From the NCBI GenBank assembly GCA_016788905.1, contig JAEURZ010000010.1:36081-100080 (forward strand): a stretch of 64,000 bases of DNA, read 5' to 3'. Origin of the DNA: Elusimicrobiota bacterium. Lineage in GTDB: Bacteria; Elusimicrobiota; Elusimicrobia; FEN-1173. Positions within the stretch are counted from its first letter, which is position 1, and every line of letters begins with the position of its first letter. The notes under the pieces are model-generated. The model did no database searches. It saw only the letters and a list, made by a program, of their open reading frames with translations, and was not told the origin of the DNA. Shown here one piece after another: positions 43,578 through 53,400 of the stretch. The translations under genes were made by a program, and so were the position numbers.

Positions 43578-44638
43578 GCCTGGGCCTGGGCGAGCCGATC
43601 CGATTTTTCAGCGGCCGCGAGAGCCGCGTGAATCGCGTTCATGTTCCCTTCCAAAATCCCGGGCAAGTTGTGAAAGTTTTGGTTGATTCGATGATCCGTC
43701 ACACGGTCTTGGGGAAAATTGTACGTGCGGATTTTCTCGGTACGTTCCCCGGTCCCCACTTGACTCCGACGAAGATCCCGACGTTCGTTGTCCAATCGAT
43801 CTTGAGCCGCTTGTTGAATTTTAGCCCGCAACATGGAAAACGCCCGGGCCCGGTTTTTGACTTGGCTCCGCTCTTCTTGGCACGCCACCACGATCCCGGT
43901 CGGAAGATGAGTCAATCGAATCGCCGATTCGGTTTTGTTCACGTGCTGGCCCCCGGCGCCGGACGCCCGGTACGTGTCAATGCGAAGGTCCGCGGGATTG
44001 ATGGACACTTCCACTTCGTCGGCTTCCGGCAAAACCGCCACAGTGGCCGTTGAGGTGTGGATGCGGCCGGAAGCTTCCGTCGCCGGAACCCGCTGGACAC
44101 GGTGCACCCCGCTCTCATGTTTAAAACGAAAGTAAGCGCCCAAGCCCTTCACGCTGAAAACAATTTCCTTAAACCCGCCCAAACCCGAGGGAGATGAGGT
44201 GTAGGGTTCCACCGTAAACCCGAGTTCAACACCGTAACGGGAGTACATTCGGAACAAATCCCCGGCAAAAAGAGCCGCCTCATCCCCACCTGTCCCTGCC
44301 CGAATTTCGATGATCACGTCCCGGTCGTCTCGCGGATCCTTGGGGATTAAAAACTCCTCCAGTTCCTGGGACAAACCATCCGACTGTTCCCGAAGAACTC
44401 GAACTTCTTCCTCCGCCAGGGCACGAAGATCTGGTTCTGATGAAACCAAGAGCCCTTCCGCTTGGAGAAGTTCGGCACGGGTTTGCCGAAGTTTTTGAAC
44501 TTTGAGAACCGCGGGAGCCAACCGCTTGTATTCCCGCGCAAGCTCATGAAACTCCGACGTCCCTTGAAGAGACGGGTCCGCCAACCGATTCTGAACGAAT
44601 TGGTGACGTGTTTCGATTTCTTCGAATTTAGGATTCAT
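43574..44638 (-). CDS. prfA: peptide chain release factor 1
   Basis: This 354-residue class I release factor has RASGAGGQHVNKTESAIRLTH (GGQ loop that triggers peptide release) and VQRVPATEASGRIHTS with the PAT tripeptide of RF1, which reads UAA and UAG. The length and N-terminal coiled-coil domain are typical. A strong terminator-like hairpin ends 11 nt before the ATG, leaving only a weak Shine-Dalgarno (AGGCTCC), so expression may depend on readthrough from rpmE. The next gene encodes its modifying enzyme PrmC. Confidence 0.96.
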   Translation of the reverse strand: MNPKFEEIETRHQFVQNRLADPSLQGTSEFHELAREYKRLAPAVLKVQKLRQTRAELLQAEGLLVSSEPDLRALAEEEVRVLREQSDGLSQELEEFLIPKDPRDDRDVIIEIRAGTGGDEAALFAGDLFRMYSRYGVELGFTVEPYTSSPSGLGGFKEIVFSVKGLGAYFRFKHESGVHRVQRVPATEASGRIHTSTATVAVLPEADEVEVSINPADLRIDTYRASGAGGQHVNKTESAIRLTHLPTGIVVACQEERSQVKNRARAFSMLRAKIQQAAQDRLDNERRDLRRSQVGTGERTEKIRTYNFPQDRVTDHRINQNFHNLPGILEGNMNAIHAALAAAEKSDRLAQAQA

Positions 44639-44648
44639 GGGAGCCTAT

Positions 44649-44680
44649 AAAACGAACGCCCCCGTTGCCGGGGGCGTTCG
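44649..44680 (-). terminator. intrinsic terminator between rpmE and prfA
   Basis: A perfect 12-bp stem (CGAACGCCCCCG and complement, 4-nt loop) is followed on the minus strand by TTTTATA. It lies 16 nt after the rpmE stop and 10 nt before the prfA start, so partial readthrough or attenuation is implied unless prfA has its own promoter. Confidence 0.85.
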
Positions 44681-44696
44681 AGAGGAAAGCGAAGCG

Positions 44697-45068
44697 CTAA
44701 GCTTTCGCGGGCGCTTTTTCAGTTTTGGCACCTCGGGCGGGTTTGTCCGTTTTGAGTTTGGTGCCAGGCTTAGGAGTGCTGGTCAACACCTTCGCGGCTT
44801 TTTTGGCCGCGGACTTGACCGGGGGTGCCGCTTTTCGAATAACGGGTTTGCGGGCTACCGTTTTTCCACCGGTCTCCGCAAAACGTTTTTCAAATCGTTC
44901 CACACGACCCGCGGTGTCCATCAGTTTTTGACGACCCGTGTAAAAGGGGTGACAATTTGAACAAATTTCCAGGCGGATTTCTTTCGCCGTTGATCCCGTC
45001 ACCCAGGTGCTCCCGCAGGCGCAGGTCACTGGAACCTGTTGATACGTGGGGTGTATGCCTTCTTTCAT
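44697..45068 (-). CDS. rpmE: ribosomal protein bL31 with Lys/Ala-rich C-terminal extension
   Basis: I start at ATG 45068 (GCGAGG upstream), giving 123 residues; the open frame runs to 45116 through a terminator hairpin. Residues 1-70 are a typical bL31 ([41 protein letters not shown]), with four Cys for zinc (C+ form). The remaining 50 residues are a basic Ala/Lys/Pro tail ([18 protein letters not shown]), so the protein is nearly twice the usual 70-residue length. bL31 bridges the large and small ribosomal subunits. The tail may bind rRNA; this is inference. Confidence 0.93.
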   Translation of the reverse strand: MKEGIHPTYQQVPVTCACGSTWVTGSTAKEIRLEICSNCHPFYTGRQKLMDTAGRVERFEKRFAETGGKTVARKPVIRKAAPPVKSAAKKAAKVLTSTPKPGTKLKTDKPARGAKTEKAPAKA

Positions 45069-45088
45069 ATGAACCTCGCTTGAGCAAT

Positions 45089-45120
45089 AAAAAACCGGAT
45101 TGGGCGAGACGCCCATCCGG
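45089..45120 (-). terminator. intrinsic terminator before rpmE
   Basis: On the minus strand CCGGATGGGCG and CGCCCAATCCGG form a stem with a TCT loop and one bulged A, followed directly by TTTTTT. It follows the M23 peptidase stop by 28 nt. Its T run ends 20 nt before the rpmE start, leaving no room for a separate promoter between them. Confidence 0.85.
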
Positions 45121-45148
45121 GGCCTCAGATTTTGATGACCATTCTACC

Positions 45149-46096
45149 TTAAAATAAGAACTTTTTGGGGTTCAACGCGTTCCCAAACCGATCTCGAACT
45201 TCAAAATGGAGGTGGGGCCCGGTCGCCAAACCGGAACTTCCCACGCGTCCGATGAAAGCCCCTTTGGCCACGCGCTGCCCGGGTTCCACATGGATAGAGG
45301 ACAAATGGCCGTACCACGTCCGCAGGCCTCCTTCATGCTTAATAATGACCAGCCGCCCGAACGCTCCACGCCACCCCGCAAAAATCACGGTTCCATCCCG
45401 CGCGGCGCGAACGGGAGACCCCGCGGGGCGAGGCATATCGAGCCCCTGGTGAAACCGTCGAACCCGCAACACGGGATGGCGCCGATACCCATACCCCGAT
45501 GAAATCATCCGTTGTCCCCGGGCCCAGGCCACCGGCATCAAGTAATCGGTGAAACGCAACCGGACCGTTGGCAAAAACAGGACGCGGCCCGCCTCCAACC
45601 ATTCGGGGGAAGACAACGCGACGCCAGGAAGTCGATTGGCTTGGGCCAAACCGACAGGGGAAAGATTGTATTTCTTTGCGATTTCTTGGATGGATTCCGA
45701 CCGGCCGCTCCGTTCACGAACCTGATAAAGCATCCCGCGCCCGTTGTGAACAACAAGCGTTTTACCGGGGACCAATTGGACAGAACTTAACCGATTGGTG
45801 CTTCGGATGTAATCCGGAGCCGAACCAAAAGTGGATGAAACAGAAAGCAAGGTGTCTTTGGGGCGAATGGCGTAACGCCCCACCACCACCCGATTAATTT
45901 TCCCTAACTCGTGAAACAGTTCCGGCGATGGTCCTGGGGCATCGCCCCCAACCGTCAGGAGGAGCGACTCCGAAAAACGTGGCATCCCCCCCCCGACACC
46001 GAATTGAAATGAGGCCCCCCCGACCGGGGCCAGCGTCCCCACCAGCACCGTCGCCAAGAGGATCACCAGGAACAAGAGATCTGTCGGCCTTTTCAC
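45149..46096 (-). CDS. LysM/M23-family murein endopeptidase (or activator)
   Basis: I start at GTG 46096, which gives MKRPTDLLFLVILLATVLVG as signal or anchor and 315 residues; the open frame extends upstream into rho, where the translation is not protein-like. LysM-like segments follow (RYAIRPKDTLLSVSSTFG; YQVRERSGRSESIQEIAKKY). The C-terminal M23 domain has RFHQGLDMP, WYGHLSSIHVEPGQRV and GPHLHFEVRDRFGNALNP, with the HxxxD and HxH zinc ligands intact, so active peptide cross-link cleavage is likely. It lies 41 nt downstream of rho and is closed by the terminator at 45089. Confidence 0.9.
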   Translation of the reverse strand: MKRPTDLLFLVILLATVLVGTLAPVGGASFQFGVGGGMPRFSESLLLTVGGDAPGPSPELFHELGKINRVVVGRYAIRPKDTLLSVSSTFGSAPDYIRSTNRLSSVQLVPGKTLVVHNGRGMLYQVRERSGRSESIQEIAKKYNLSPVGLAQANRLPGVALSSPEWLEAGRVLFLPTVRLRFTDYLMPVAWARGQRMISSGYGYRRHPVLRVRRFHQGLDMPRPAGSPVRAARDGTVIFAGWRGAFGRLVIIKHEGGLRTWYGHLSSIHVEPGQRVAKGAFIGRVGSSGLATGPHLHFEVRDRFGNALNPKKFLF

Positions 46097-46137
46097 ACGA
46101 TCCAGGATAAGCGGGATGGGACGAAATTTCAATGGGA

Positions 46138-47505
46138 TTATTTTTTGCTGATACTGGAAACTTCCATGGCGCGCAGGAAATCCTTGTTGGACTTCGTGGC
46201 CGAAACCTTTTCGATCAACAGTTCCATGGCGTCCACAGGGGTCATGGTCGAAAGAACTTTGCGAAGGATCCACACTTTATTCAGTTCGTCCTGAGTCAAC
46301 AACAATTCCTCTTTCCGCGTCCCCGACCGGTGCATATCGATCGCGGGGAATACCCGCCGGTCCGCCAGTTTCCGGTCCAAATAAACTTCCATATTTCCGG
46401 TCCCTTTGAACTCTTCAAAAATCACGTCGTCCATCCGGCTTCCCGTCTCCACCAGCGCCGTGGCCACGATGGTCAAACTGCCTCCCTCTTCGATGTTGCG
46501 GGCGGCACCGAAAAACCGTTTGGGCCGTTGAAGGGCGTTGGAATCCAAGCCGCCCGATAAAACACGCCCCGAAGAAGGCGTCACCGTGTTGTAGGCGCGC
46601 GCCAAGCGAGTGATCGAGTCCAGCAAGATAACCACGTCTTTCCCGCATTCGGTTTGGCGTTTGGCCTTTTCGATCACCATTTCGGCCACCTGCACATGCC
46701 GGTCCGCGGGCTCATCGAACGTGGAACTAATGACTTCTCCCTTCACCGATCGTTGCATATCGGTCACTTCTTCGGGCCGCTCATCGATCAACAACACGAT
46801 GAGGTCGGCTTCCGGATGATTTTCAGAAATAGCGTTCGCTATTTTTTGAAGGAAGATTGTTTTCCCGGTTCGGGGGGCCGCCACGATCAAGCCGCGCTGC
46901 CCTTTACCGATCGGGGCCACCAAGTTCAAAACACGCGTGTTGATTTCATCTTTCTTCGTTTCCAGGTTCAATCGACTTTGAGGATAGAGCGGGGTTAAAT
47001 TATCAAACAGATCCCGACGCATGGCTTTGTCCACCGGATCCCCGTTGATGGTGTGCACTTGGAGCAAAGCAAAGAAGCGTTCTTGATCTTTCGGTGGGCG
47101 GACTTGCCCCGCCACCGTGTCGCCCTTCCTCAGCGCGAACCGTTTGATTTGCGACGGACTGATGTAGATGTCATCCGGGCCTGACAGATAATTGTAATCG
47201 GGGCTTCGTAGAAAACCGAATCCGTCTTGCAAAATCTCCAACACCCCTTGCCGCACCAGTTCCCCGGATTCGCGAGCCTGCGCTTCCAACACCCGCGCAA
47301 TAATTTCCTGGCGTCGCATTCCCGCAACGGAAACCTTCAGGTCCGAGGCCAACTTCATCAACTCCCCCATGGGAGCGCGGGACAACAGAGCCGCCTTTGA
47401 AATTTTCGCGTGCGTCGATGTTGCGCCATTCGCTACCGGAGGGGCGGGCGGCGTGGGTTGGGGTGCGGGGTTTGGAATGTGAGGCGGGTGGGGATGCTGG
47501 TCCAT
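46138..47505 (-). CDS. rho: transcription termination factor Rho
   Basis: The 455-residue protein has a Pro/His-rich N-terminal tail of about 38 residues, a Rho N-terminal helical region, the cold-shock-like RNA-binding domain ([20 protein letters not shown]) and the RecA-like motor with [12 protein letters not shown] (Walker A), [15 protein letters not shown] (Walker B) and SGGLDSNAL of the Q loop. It is a hexameric RNA helicase that ends transcription at unstructured C-rich sites. The gene stands behind a perfect consensus promoter and a long leader, in keeping with the autoregulation known for rho elsewhere. Confidence 0.97.
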   Translation of the reverse strand: MDQHPHPPHIPNPAPQPTPPAPPVANGATSTHAKISKAALLSRAPMGELMKLASDLKVSVAGMRRQEIIARVLEAQARESGELVRQGVLEILQDGFGFLRSPDYNYLSGPDDIYISPSQIKRFALRKGDTVAGQVRPPKDQERFFALLQVHTINGDPVDKAMRRDLFDNLTPLYPQSRLNLETKKDEINTRVLNLVAPIGKGQRGLIVAAPRTGKTIFLQKIANAISENHPEADLIVLLIDERPEEVTDMQRSVKGEVISSTFDEPADRHVQVAEMVIEKAKRQTECGKDVVILLDSITRLARAYNTVTPSSGRVLSGGLDSNALQRPKRFFGAARNIEEGGSLTIVATALVETGSRMDDVIFEEFKGTGNMEVYLDRKLADRRVFPAIDMHRSGTRKEELLLTQDELNKVWILRKVLSTMTPVDAMELLIEKVSATKSNKDFLRAMEVSSISKK

Positions 47506-47766
47506 GGAGGACTCCTTCAGGGGATTAAACGCTTCTGAACGGAACAGGATTTCGCCCGGCGTTCCCGTTCAGGGATCGTTTGCCGATTTCGAAACAAATC
47601 AGAATGGGTCTTGAATGGACTCAAAGGGTTTTAGGCCGGCGTTCCGGAACGGTGATCCCAGCGCGTTCTTGAAAAAAAAGCACCGGGAAGTCCCCCCTCC
47701 ATCCTCTTTTTAAACATCACATGGGGAGACGAACAAACACAAGAGCCCCGGAACGGAGCGGACGTC

Positions 47767-47794
47767 ATTATACATGCACAACGCGCTCTGTCAA
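47767..47794 (-). promoter_or_regulatory. consensus promoter and long leader of rho
   Basis: TTGACA (47789-47794), 16-bp spacer and TATAAT (47767-47772) on the minus strand match the sigma70 consensus at all 12 positions, with an A/T-rich stretch upstream. The leader from about 47760 to 47506 holds no ORF I trust. AAGGAG precedes the rho ATG. The 47773-47828 side contains only the promoter region. Confidence 0.85.
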
Positions 47795-47828
47795 GAGAAA
47801 AATTTATTTTGTGCCACCTCAATCCATG

Positions 47829-48173
47829 TCAGGAGCGGATCATCATCAGAAGCATTTTAAACGGACGAACCGCCTTGACCGCGTGGGGAACGTTCGCGGG
47901 AAGAAGAATTATTTCTCCAGTTTTCACAGAAAGAGGCTTCCGGGAAATCGAAATTTCCGCGTCTCCATCAACGACATAAATCAGCGCGTTGAAGGGAGAC
48001 GTGTGTTCGGTCAGTTCTTGCCCCTGGTCAAAAGCAAACAACGTGATGTTCCCTGTTTCCCGATGAATCACCCGGCGGCTCACGATTGAGCCCGACTGAT
48101 ACGCCACCAAACCACTCAACAGTTCCGGCTTCCCAACCAAATCTTCCAACACGCCCGACTCGGATTCGCTCAT
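47829..48173 (-). CDS. cupin-domain protein
   Basis: I use ATG 48173, preceded by AGGAGGG, giving 114 residues; the open frame to 48251 lacks protein-like sequence. The product is a single small cupin barrel: GNITLFAFDQGQELTEHTSP (motif 1 with Glu and His), VDGDAEISI, KTGEIILLPANVPHAVKA (motif 2 with His). This type binds one metal ion through His/Glu; related small cupins are sensors or isomerase/dioxygenase-like proteins, and the role cannot be named. It is divergent from nfu, sharing a 113-bp intergenic region. Confidence 0.82.
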   Translation of the reverse strand: MSESESGVLEDLVGKPELLSGLVAYQSGSIVSRRVIHRETGNITLFAFDQGQELTEHTSPFNALIYVVDGDAEISISRKPLSVKTGEIILLPANVPHAVKAVRPFKMLLMMIRS

Positions 48174-48231
48174 GACACCCTCCTTTATTGTGAAGCGGAA
48201 CACCTGTGATGACGCCCCCCCGCCAGGAACA

Positions 48232-48260
48232 TGGACGGCCGGGTTCCCCATTGGTATAAT
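48232..48260 (+). promoter_or_regulatory. promoter of nfu
   Basis: TGGACG (48232-48237), 17-bp spacer and TATAAT (48255-48260) precede the nfu ATG at 48287, leaving a leader of about 20 nt with AAGGAGG. Confidence 0.6.
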
Positions 48261-48286
48261 GAAGACTGATTTTCAAGGAGGAACCC

Positions 48287-48829
48287 ATGGTTAAAGTGAT
48301 CGAAGTTCAAGGCACACCCAATCCGGACGCCGTAAAGTTTATTACCGATGGAAGACTGGTCGAACGGGGCGCGAAATCCTTTGAAAACGCCACAGACGCC
48401 ACGAACGACGATCTCGGCAAAGCCCTTTTCGCTTCCGGCCCCGTCGCCTCGGTGTTCGTTTTGGACCGTTTCGTCACCGTCACGAAGTTTCCCAACGTCG
48501 GATGGACCGAATTAGAACCCAAACTCCGAGCCGCCATCGAACTCCACGGAAAAGCCGTTGAAGTGGTCGCCCCTCCTCCGGTCAACGATCCCACCAACAA
48601 TGACGAAATGCTTTCCAAAATAGAACAAATTATTGATGAAAACGTTCGTCCCGCGCTCGCGGGCGATGGGGGTGGCCTTGAAGTCTTGGCGTACCAAGAT
48701 GGGGTCCTCTCGGTTCACTACCAGGGGGCCTGTGGCAGTTGCCCCAGCGCCTCGGCGGGGACTCTCCACGCCATCCAAAACCTTTTGCAACGAATGCTTG
48801 ACCCAAAAATTCAAGTGGTTTCCGTCTGA
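48287..48829 (+). CDS. Nfu-type iron-sulfur cluster scaffold/carrier protein
   Basis: The 180-residue protein has an Nfu N-terminal domain (EVQGTPNPDAVKFITDG, about 1-88) and a NifU C-terminal domain (about 105-180) with LAGDGGGLEVLAY and the cluster-binding CGSCPSASAGTL, where the CxxC pair binds a 4Fe-4S cluster shared in a dimer. The two-domain form is that of mitochondrial NFU1 and many bacterial Nfu proteins, which deliver clusters to lipoyl synthase and aconitase. It is one of the few plus-strand genes, has its own promoter, and converges on ndk. Confidence 0.93.
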   Translation: MVKVIEVQGTPNPDAVKFITDGRLVERGAKSFENATDATNDDLGKALFASGPVASVFVLDRFVTVTKFPNVGWTELEPKLRAAIELHGKAVEVVAPPPVNDPTNNDEMLSKIEQIIDENVRPALAGDGGGLEVLAYQDGVLSVHYQGACGSCPSASAGTLHAIQNLLQRMLDPKIQVVSV

Positions 48830-48859
48830 TCCTCAACCCCATCGACCCGAGCCTCCCGG

Positions 48860-49333
48860 TTAAGTCGGAACGGGAGGAGCGTATTCCGAGCCGGACCACC
48901 GGTTGGGATCGTAGGGCGCTAGTTCTTCAGGCGTAAAGAAGAAGGCAGTTTCCCGTTCCCCCGACGCTGGGGAATCCGAAGCGTGAACAAGGTTCCGACG
49001 GTTGTCTGTGCCCCATTGGGCACGAAACGTTCCTAAAGCGGCGTCTTTCGGGTTGGTGGAACCGATCAGCGCGCGAACCCGTGGAATCACGGCGTCCCCT
49101 TCCCACGCGGTCACCACCACTGGCCCCGACGTCATAAACTGAAGGAGGCCTGAGTAAAACGGTTTCCCTTTATGTTCCGCGTAAAATTCCCCCATTTTTT
49201 CAGCCGAGGGGCGAATCAGGCGGGCCGCCAACAGACGAAACCCCTCCCCTTCCAACCGATCCAAAATCTTCCCGACCACCGACTTGCCCACCCCATCCGG
49301 CTTAACGATCACACAGGACAATTCTCTTTTCAC
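48860..49333 (-). CDS. ndk: nucleoside diphosphate kinase
   Basis: At 157 residues this is a full NDK with a short C-terminal extension. [18 protein letters not shown] opens the ferredoxin-like fold and [15 protein letters not shown] holds the catalytic His that is phosphorylated during gamma-phosphate transfer from ATP to NDPs. The start overlaps the stop of the isocitrate dehydrogenase-like gene (ATGA), so the two are translationally coupled. A hairpin CTCCCG/CGGGAG spans the stop codon without a T run and may mark the convergent end with nfu. Confidence 0.96.
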   Translation of the reverse strand: MKRELSCVIVKPDGVGKSVVGKILDRLEGEGFRLLAARLIRPSAEKMGEFYAEHKGKPFYSGLLQFMTSGPVVVTAWEGDAVIPRVRALIGSTNPKDAALGTFRAQWGTDNRRNLVHASDSPASGERETAFFFTPEELAPYDPNRWSGSEYAPPVPT

Positions 49334-50412
49334 CGGGCACTCCTCATTTTTTTGATAATGGCGTCGCCCATCTCTTTCGTCCCCACCGCTGAGGGGTCAT
49401 CGGGGCGTGGTTTCAAGTCGTAGGTCACATCCTTCCCTTCCGCAATCACAGAAGAAATCGCCGCTTCTAACTTTTCAGAGGCCTCTTTTTCCCCGATGTA
49501 TTCCAACATCAGGACGGACGAAAGGAGCACCGCGGTCGGGTTCACTTTATTCAACCCTTTATACTTCGGGGCGGACCCATGCACCGCTTCAAAAAGAGCA
49601 ATGCCTTTCCCCATATTCGCCCCCGGAGCAATCCCCAACCCACCGATGAGCCCCGCGCATAAATCCGAAAGGATATCCCCATACAGGTTGGGCAAAGCGA
49701 TCACATCGTATAACTCCGGCTTTTGAACCAACTGCATGCACATGTTATCGATCAAGCGTTCCTCATAAACAATTTTTCCCTCATACCGTTTGGCCACTTC
49801 CCGGGCCACGTCAAAGAAAAGACCGTCCGTGAACTTCATGATATTCGCCTTTGTAACGGCGGTCACTTTTCGGCGCTTGTTTTTGACCGCGTAATCAAAA
49901 GCGTATTCCATGATTCGTTCGGATCCGGTACGGGAAATGGGTTTGATCGAAATCGCGGCGTCTGGAAAAATTTTTCCCTTAGCCCACCCGATAATTTCCA
50001 GGGCTTCTTTGGATTGGGCCGCGTATTCCACCCCCGCGTAGAGATCCTCGGTGTTCTCCCGAACCACCACCAGGTCAATGTTCTGAAATCGTGAGCGCAC
50101 CCCCGCATACGACTTGCACGGCCGCAAACAGGCAAAGAGGTCCAACTCTTTGCGAAGGGCCACGTTGACAGACCGAAACCCCGTTCCAATCGGCGTCGTC
50201 AGGGGCCCTTTCAGGGCGATCTTGTTTTTGCGGATGGACGTCAACACGTTTTCCGGCAGGGGCGTCCCGTATTTTTCCACCACATCAGCGCCCGCCTCCA
50301 CCACGTCCCAGGCGATTTTAACCCCTGTGGCTTCCAAAACCTTTTGAACCGTAGTGGAAATTTCAGGTCCCGTTCCATCCCCCGGGATCAAACTAATAGT
50401 GTATGTGGTCAT
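49330..50412 (-). CDS. isocitrate/isopropylmalate dehydrogenase family, probably NAD-dependent isocitrate dehydrogenase
   Basis: The 360-residue beta-decarboxylating dehydrogenase has [10 protein letters not shown] at the N-terminus, [16 protein letters not shown] (substrate loop), the Lys of [14 protein letters not shown], and [19 protein letters not shown] with the metal-binding Asp residues. The ENTEDLYAG form and short length fit the NAD-linked, IDH3-like isocitrate dehydrogenases better than LeuB. Homoisocitrate dehydrogenase is an alternative. No leucine or lysine biosynthesis gene is adjacent. AAGGAAGGAGCC precedes the ATG. Its 38-bp spacing suggests it may be read together with the 1369-residue gene upstream. 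Confidence 0.88.
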   Translation of the reverse strand: MTTYTISLIPGDGTGPEISTTVQKVLEATGVKIAWDVVEAGADVVEKYGTPLPENVLTSIRKNKIALKGPLTTPIGTGFRSVNVALRKELDLFACLRPCKSYAGVRSRFQNIDLVVVRENTEDLYAGVEYAAQSKEALEIIGWAKGKIFPDAAISIKPISRTGSERIMEYAFDYAVKNKRRKVTAVTKANIMKFTDGLFFDVAREVAKRYEGKIVYEERLIDNMCMQLVQKPELYDVIALPNLYGDILSDLCAGLIGGLGIAPGANMGKGIALFEAVHGSAPKYKGLNKVNPTAVLLSSVLMLEYIGEKEASEKLEAAISSVIAEGKDVTYDLKPRPDDPSAVGTKEMGDAIIKKMRSAR

Positions 50413-50450
50413 GGGGCTCCTTCCTTCAAAGTTTTATCTATTGTAGCGAA

Positions 50451-53400
50451 TTAGGCGTTCCGCTGGATAAACTCTTGGATTCGACGTTTGGCTATTTCAG
50501 CTTCCATCCACTGGGAAACCAGAACGCTGTTTTCGTAAAGAGCCCAGGCAAGAGATTCTTCCCCATCCAGACGAAAATCGTTCGCGTTTTGGGTAAAAAC
50601 ATCCACCCAGCCCGTTGAGGTCCATTGGGTCTTGACCCATTGGAGAACTCCGTTCAGACTGATGACACCCTCCGACCGGAATTTCCGAGCCTCCACCACT
50701 TCAAGAAACCCAGGGGCTTGAATGGCCCGAAAGGCGACGTCTTTTCCCGCAGCGTCCGGAAAATCCTTCTGAAGACGAGCCGCAAGGGAATCCGCAAAAG
50801 CCATCTCCGACTGCCCTTCATCGTCTCGAAGAACGAGGACAGAAAAAGGCACTGGATTTTCTCGGCTCACCCGTTCCAAAATGTTCTCCAAAAGAGCTCG
50901 CACGGCCGGCGAGGTCGAACTGTCCTCGGACAAGTGGACCACCAAAACCGCCGGCGCATCCGCTTTCTTCTGCGCAGCATCAATCCCTTGGGTTCTGGCG
51001 GCAAGAGAACCGCCCATCCGACGAACCCCGTGGTAGAAGTGGGTGACGTAAATCCTGAACATATCGTTGACCAACTTCTCCACCGCAGGGTCCCCAGCGG
51101 ATCCCACGCGAACTCCGGTGGAAGAAAGAAAACTAAGGAGGGTTTTGGCCAGGGGGAAAAAACCATTTAACAGGTGTTTGTTGAAATCGGCTGGGGACAG
51201 ATTCGCCGGATCCAAAGCCGCCCGTTCTCCTTGTTCAGCGGCCACAAACGTCAACCGATTTAAAACAAGTTTTTCCAAAGAAGTCACTCTCCCTTTCCGG
51301 CTCTCATCCCAAGGGAAAAAGTTACGCTTATCCTGAGAAGCCTTCACGAAATCTTCCAACAGAGTTAATCCCGCCACCTTCGCTCTTAAATGGTCCTCAC
51401 ACCTTCCTTCAGCCAATCGCGTGGCCTCCACGGGGGAATACCCACGTTTACGAAATGAAGCGGCCAAGAGATCGGGGTTCTCCAAAAGATCCGTTTGAGG
51501 GTCAGCCCCGGAAAGAAGAGGAGACAGTCCCACCTCACTGTTGACATTGGAGCCAAACCACGGTTCCCCTCCTTGCGTGAAGGCCCATTGTTTTTCAGGA
51601 TCCCCATTCAGGAGATCGCCCGGGTTAATCCCGGTCGGAACCATCAATGGCACCACAGAATCCATGGCTAAAATCAAACGATTATCAATGTCCGCCATCT
51701 GGGATCGAAGATTGTATAGCAACAGATCCCGCCTATTCATCAGTTCATCCAAAGGACGAATGGCCCGTCTTTCCGCCAAAGAGGCGTCCATGCCGGTCAT
51801 CCGAAATCCAATTTCCCTCATCATTCGTCCAAGAACCCGGTCAGGGATAGCCTCCGCCCGAGACAGGGCCGCCATTTGCAAGGACACGATAAAGGAGTTG
51901 GGGTCAGCGGTCTGAACCATTTGAAAAAGTGAATAAGTATCGGGGTTCTCAATCAACGCACGAGAATCGGAAACCCGAAACTGAACGGTCACGGGATTTT
52001 GACTTGAATTCGAAGACAGGGTTAATACGGATCCGGTGTTGGAAACCGTTAACCCGGTATAGGTCAGGTTCGAGATACCGCCAATCATTCGTTTTACCGA
52101 ACCATCAATAATTTCTTCCCATGGATTCAGAAACGGGCGCAAATGCTGTTCCGCCAACCGGGAGAGCATGACCGCGCGCAACCCGGGGGCAGCGCCCAGG
52201 GCCAAATCCCGGGTCGCGCGATCTTCCCGTAAACGAACATAAAGGGTCCACTCTTTCCCCATTCGCGCCAACCAGGAGAAACCAGGAACAAGGGCCATCC
52301 AGCGGAGGGGCGTCATCAGGGCGACCGCCGTGCTCCGGGTGGCACGACCCAAATCGAAGGCCACCCGCGAACCTGTCGTGGCCATGGAGTCCCAAAGACG
52401 TGGGCCCCATTGGGACAGGGCCAACCATCCTTCCACCACCCGAACCCCAGCCACCCAATCGCGCACGATTCCCGAAGGACGAACGTCGACCACCAAAGAC
52501 GGAGCTCGCAACGGTCCCTTCAGCGTGACGGCAACGGAAGCCACGAAATTTTTTGGAGATCCTGAATGTGGAACTCGCAAATCCTGCACATAAAAAGAAA
52601 GGTTCACCCGCTGTTGTCCTTCCCCATCCGGACTTAAGGGTTCGGCTTTCTCAAACCGCATCCCCAACCCCAAGGATCTGGCGGCCGTAGCGATTCGTTG
52701 AATTTCACGGCTCAACTGTCGAAAAAGAGGCCCCTCCTGGGGTAATCCGCTTTCAAGGACTGTCGCCGCTTGATCTCCCGCCACCGCCGTGACGAAAGCC
52801 GTGGCGTCCCGCGTTGCCCTTTGGCTCGCCACGGAGACAGGATCCGTTGCCGTCATGAGCTGGGCATGAAGTCCCGATTGATCCCCTTTGAAAATCCACT
52901 CAGCCGGGCCCTCCTGGGAACGAAAGGACCCGAGCGAGGAAGGAAAATCTTTCGTTGAAGAAATCCGTGGCGTGAGGGAAATATAGCCCAACCCTTTCGC
53001 CCGGGCGGCCAGGCGAATCCCTTCCGCGTGGTATCCCCCAGCCACCAACACCGCGGGAGCCTCCTCGGTCCAGGGACGAAGCAGGTTTTCAACGAGAGGA
53101 ATGTTTCGTTTCTCCGCCCATTGATAAAAAGGTTCATGCCTTTCCAAGACAGACATCGGACTGGGCCAAAGCCCCGAGGGGTGCCCGAGAGAGCGATGGA
53201 GTGCCGCCATCCGTTGGGGCCACGACACCATAGCCTCTCGGCGGGAAACAAGTTTCTTGTAATCCTCCGAGGTCAAAACAAAACGGTTGAGTTTGTCCAG
53301 CAAACGGGCGTCCTCATCCAACCTGGCCAACGCCGCGAGCCGAGGGATCGAAAGATGCAATTCCATTTGCTGATCGAAAACAGCGTCCATTTCTTTCAGT

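Noticed and set aside
46097..46273. Longer M23 peptidase starting at 46273
   Set aside because: The extra 59 residues lie over the end of rho and its downstream gap and show no signal peptide or homologous sequence; GTG 46096 gives a normal exported N-terminus.
48852..48876. Bidirectional terminator between nfu and ndk
   Set aside because: The CTCCCG/CGGGAG stem is only 6 bp with a 12-nt loop and lacks a T run on either strand.
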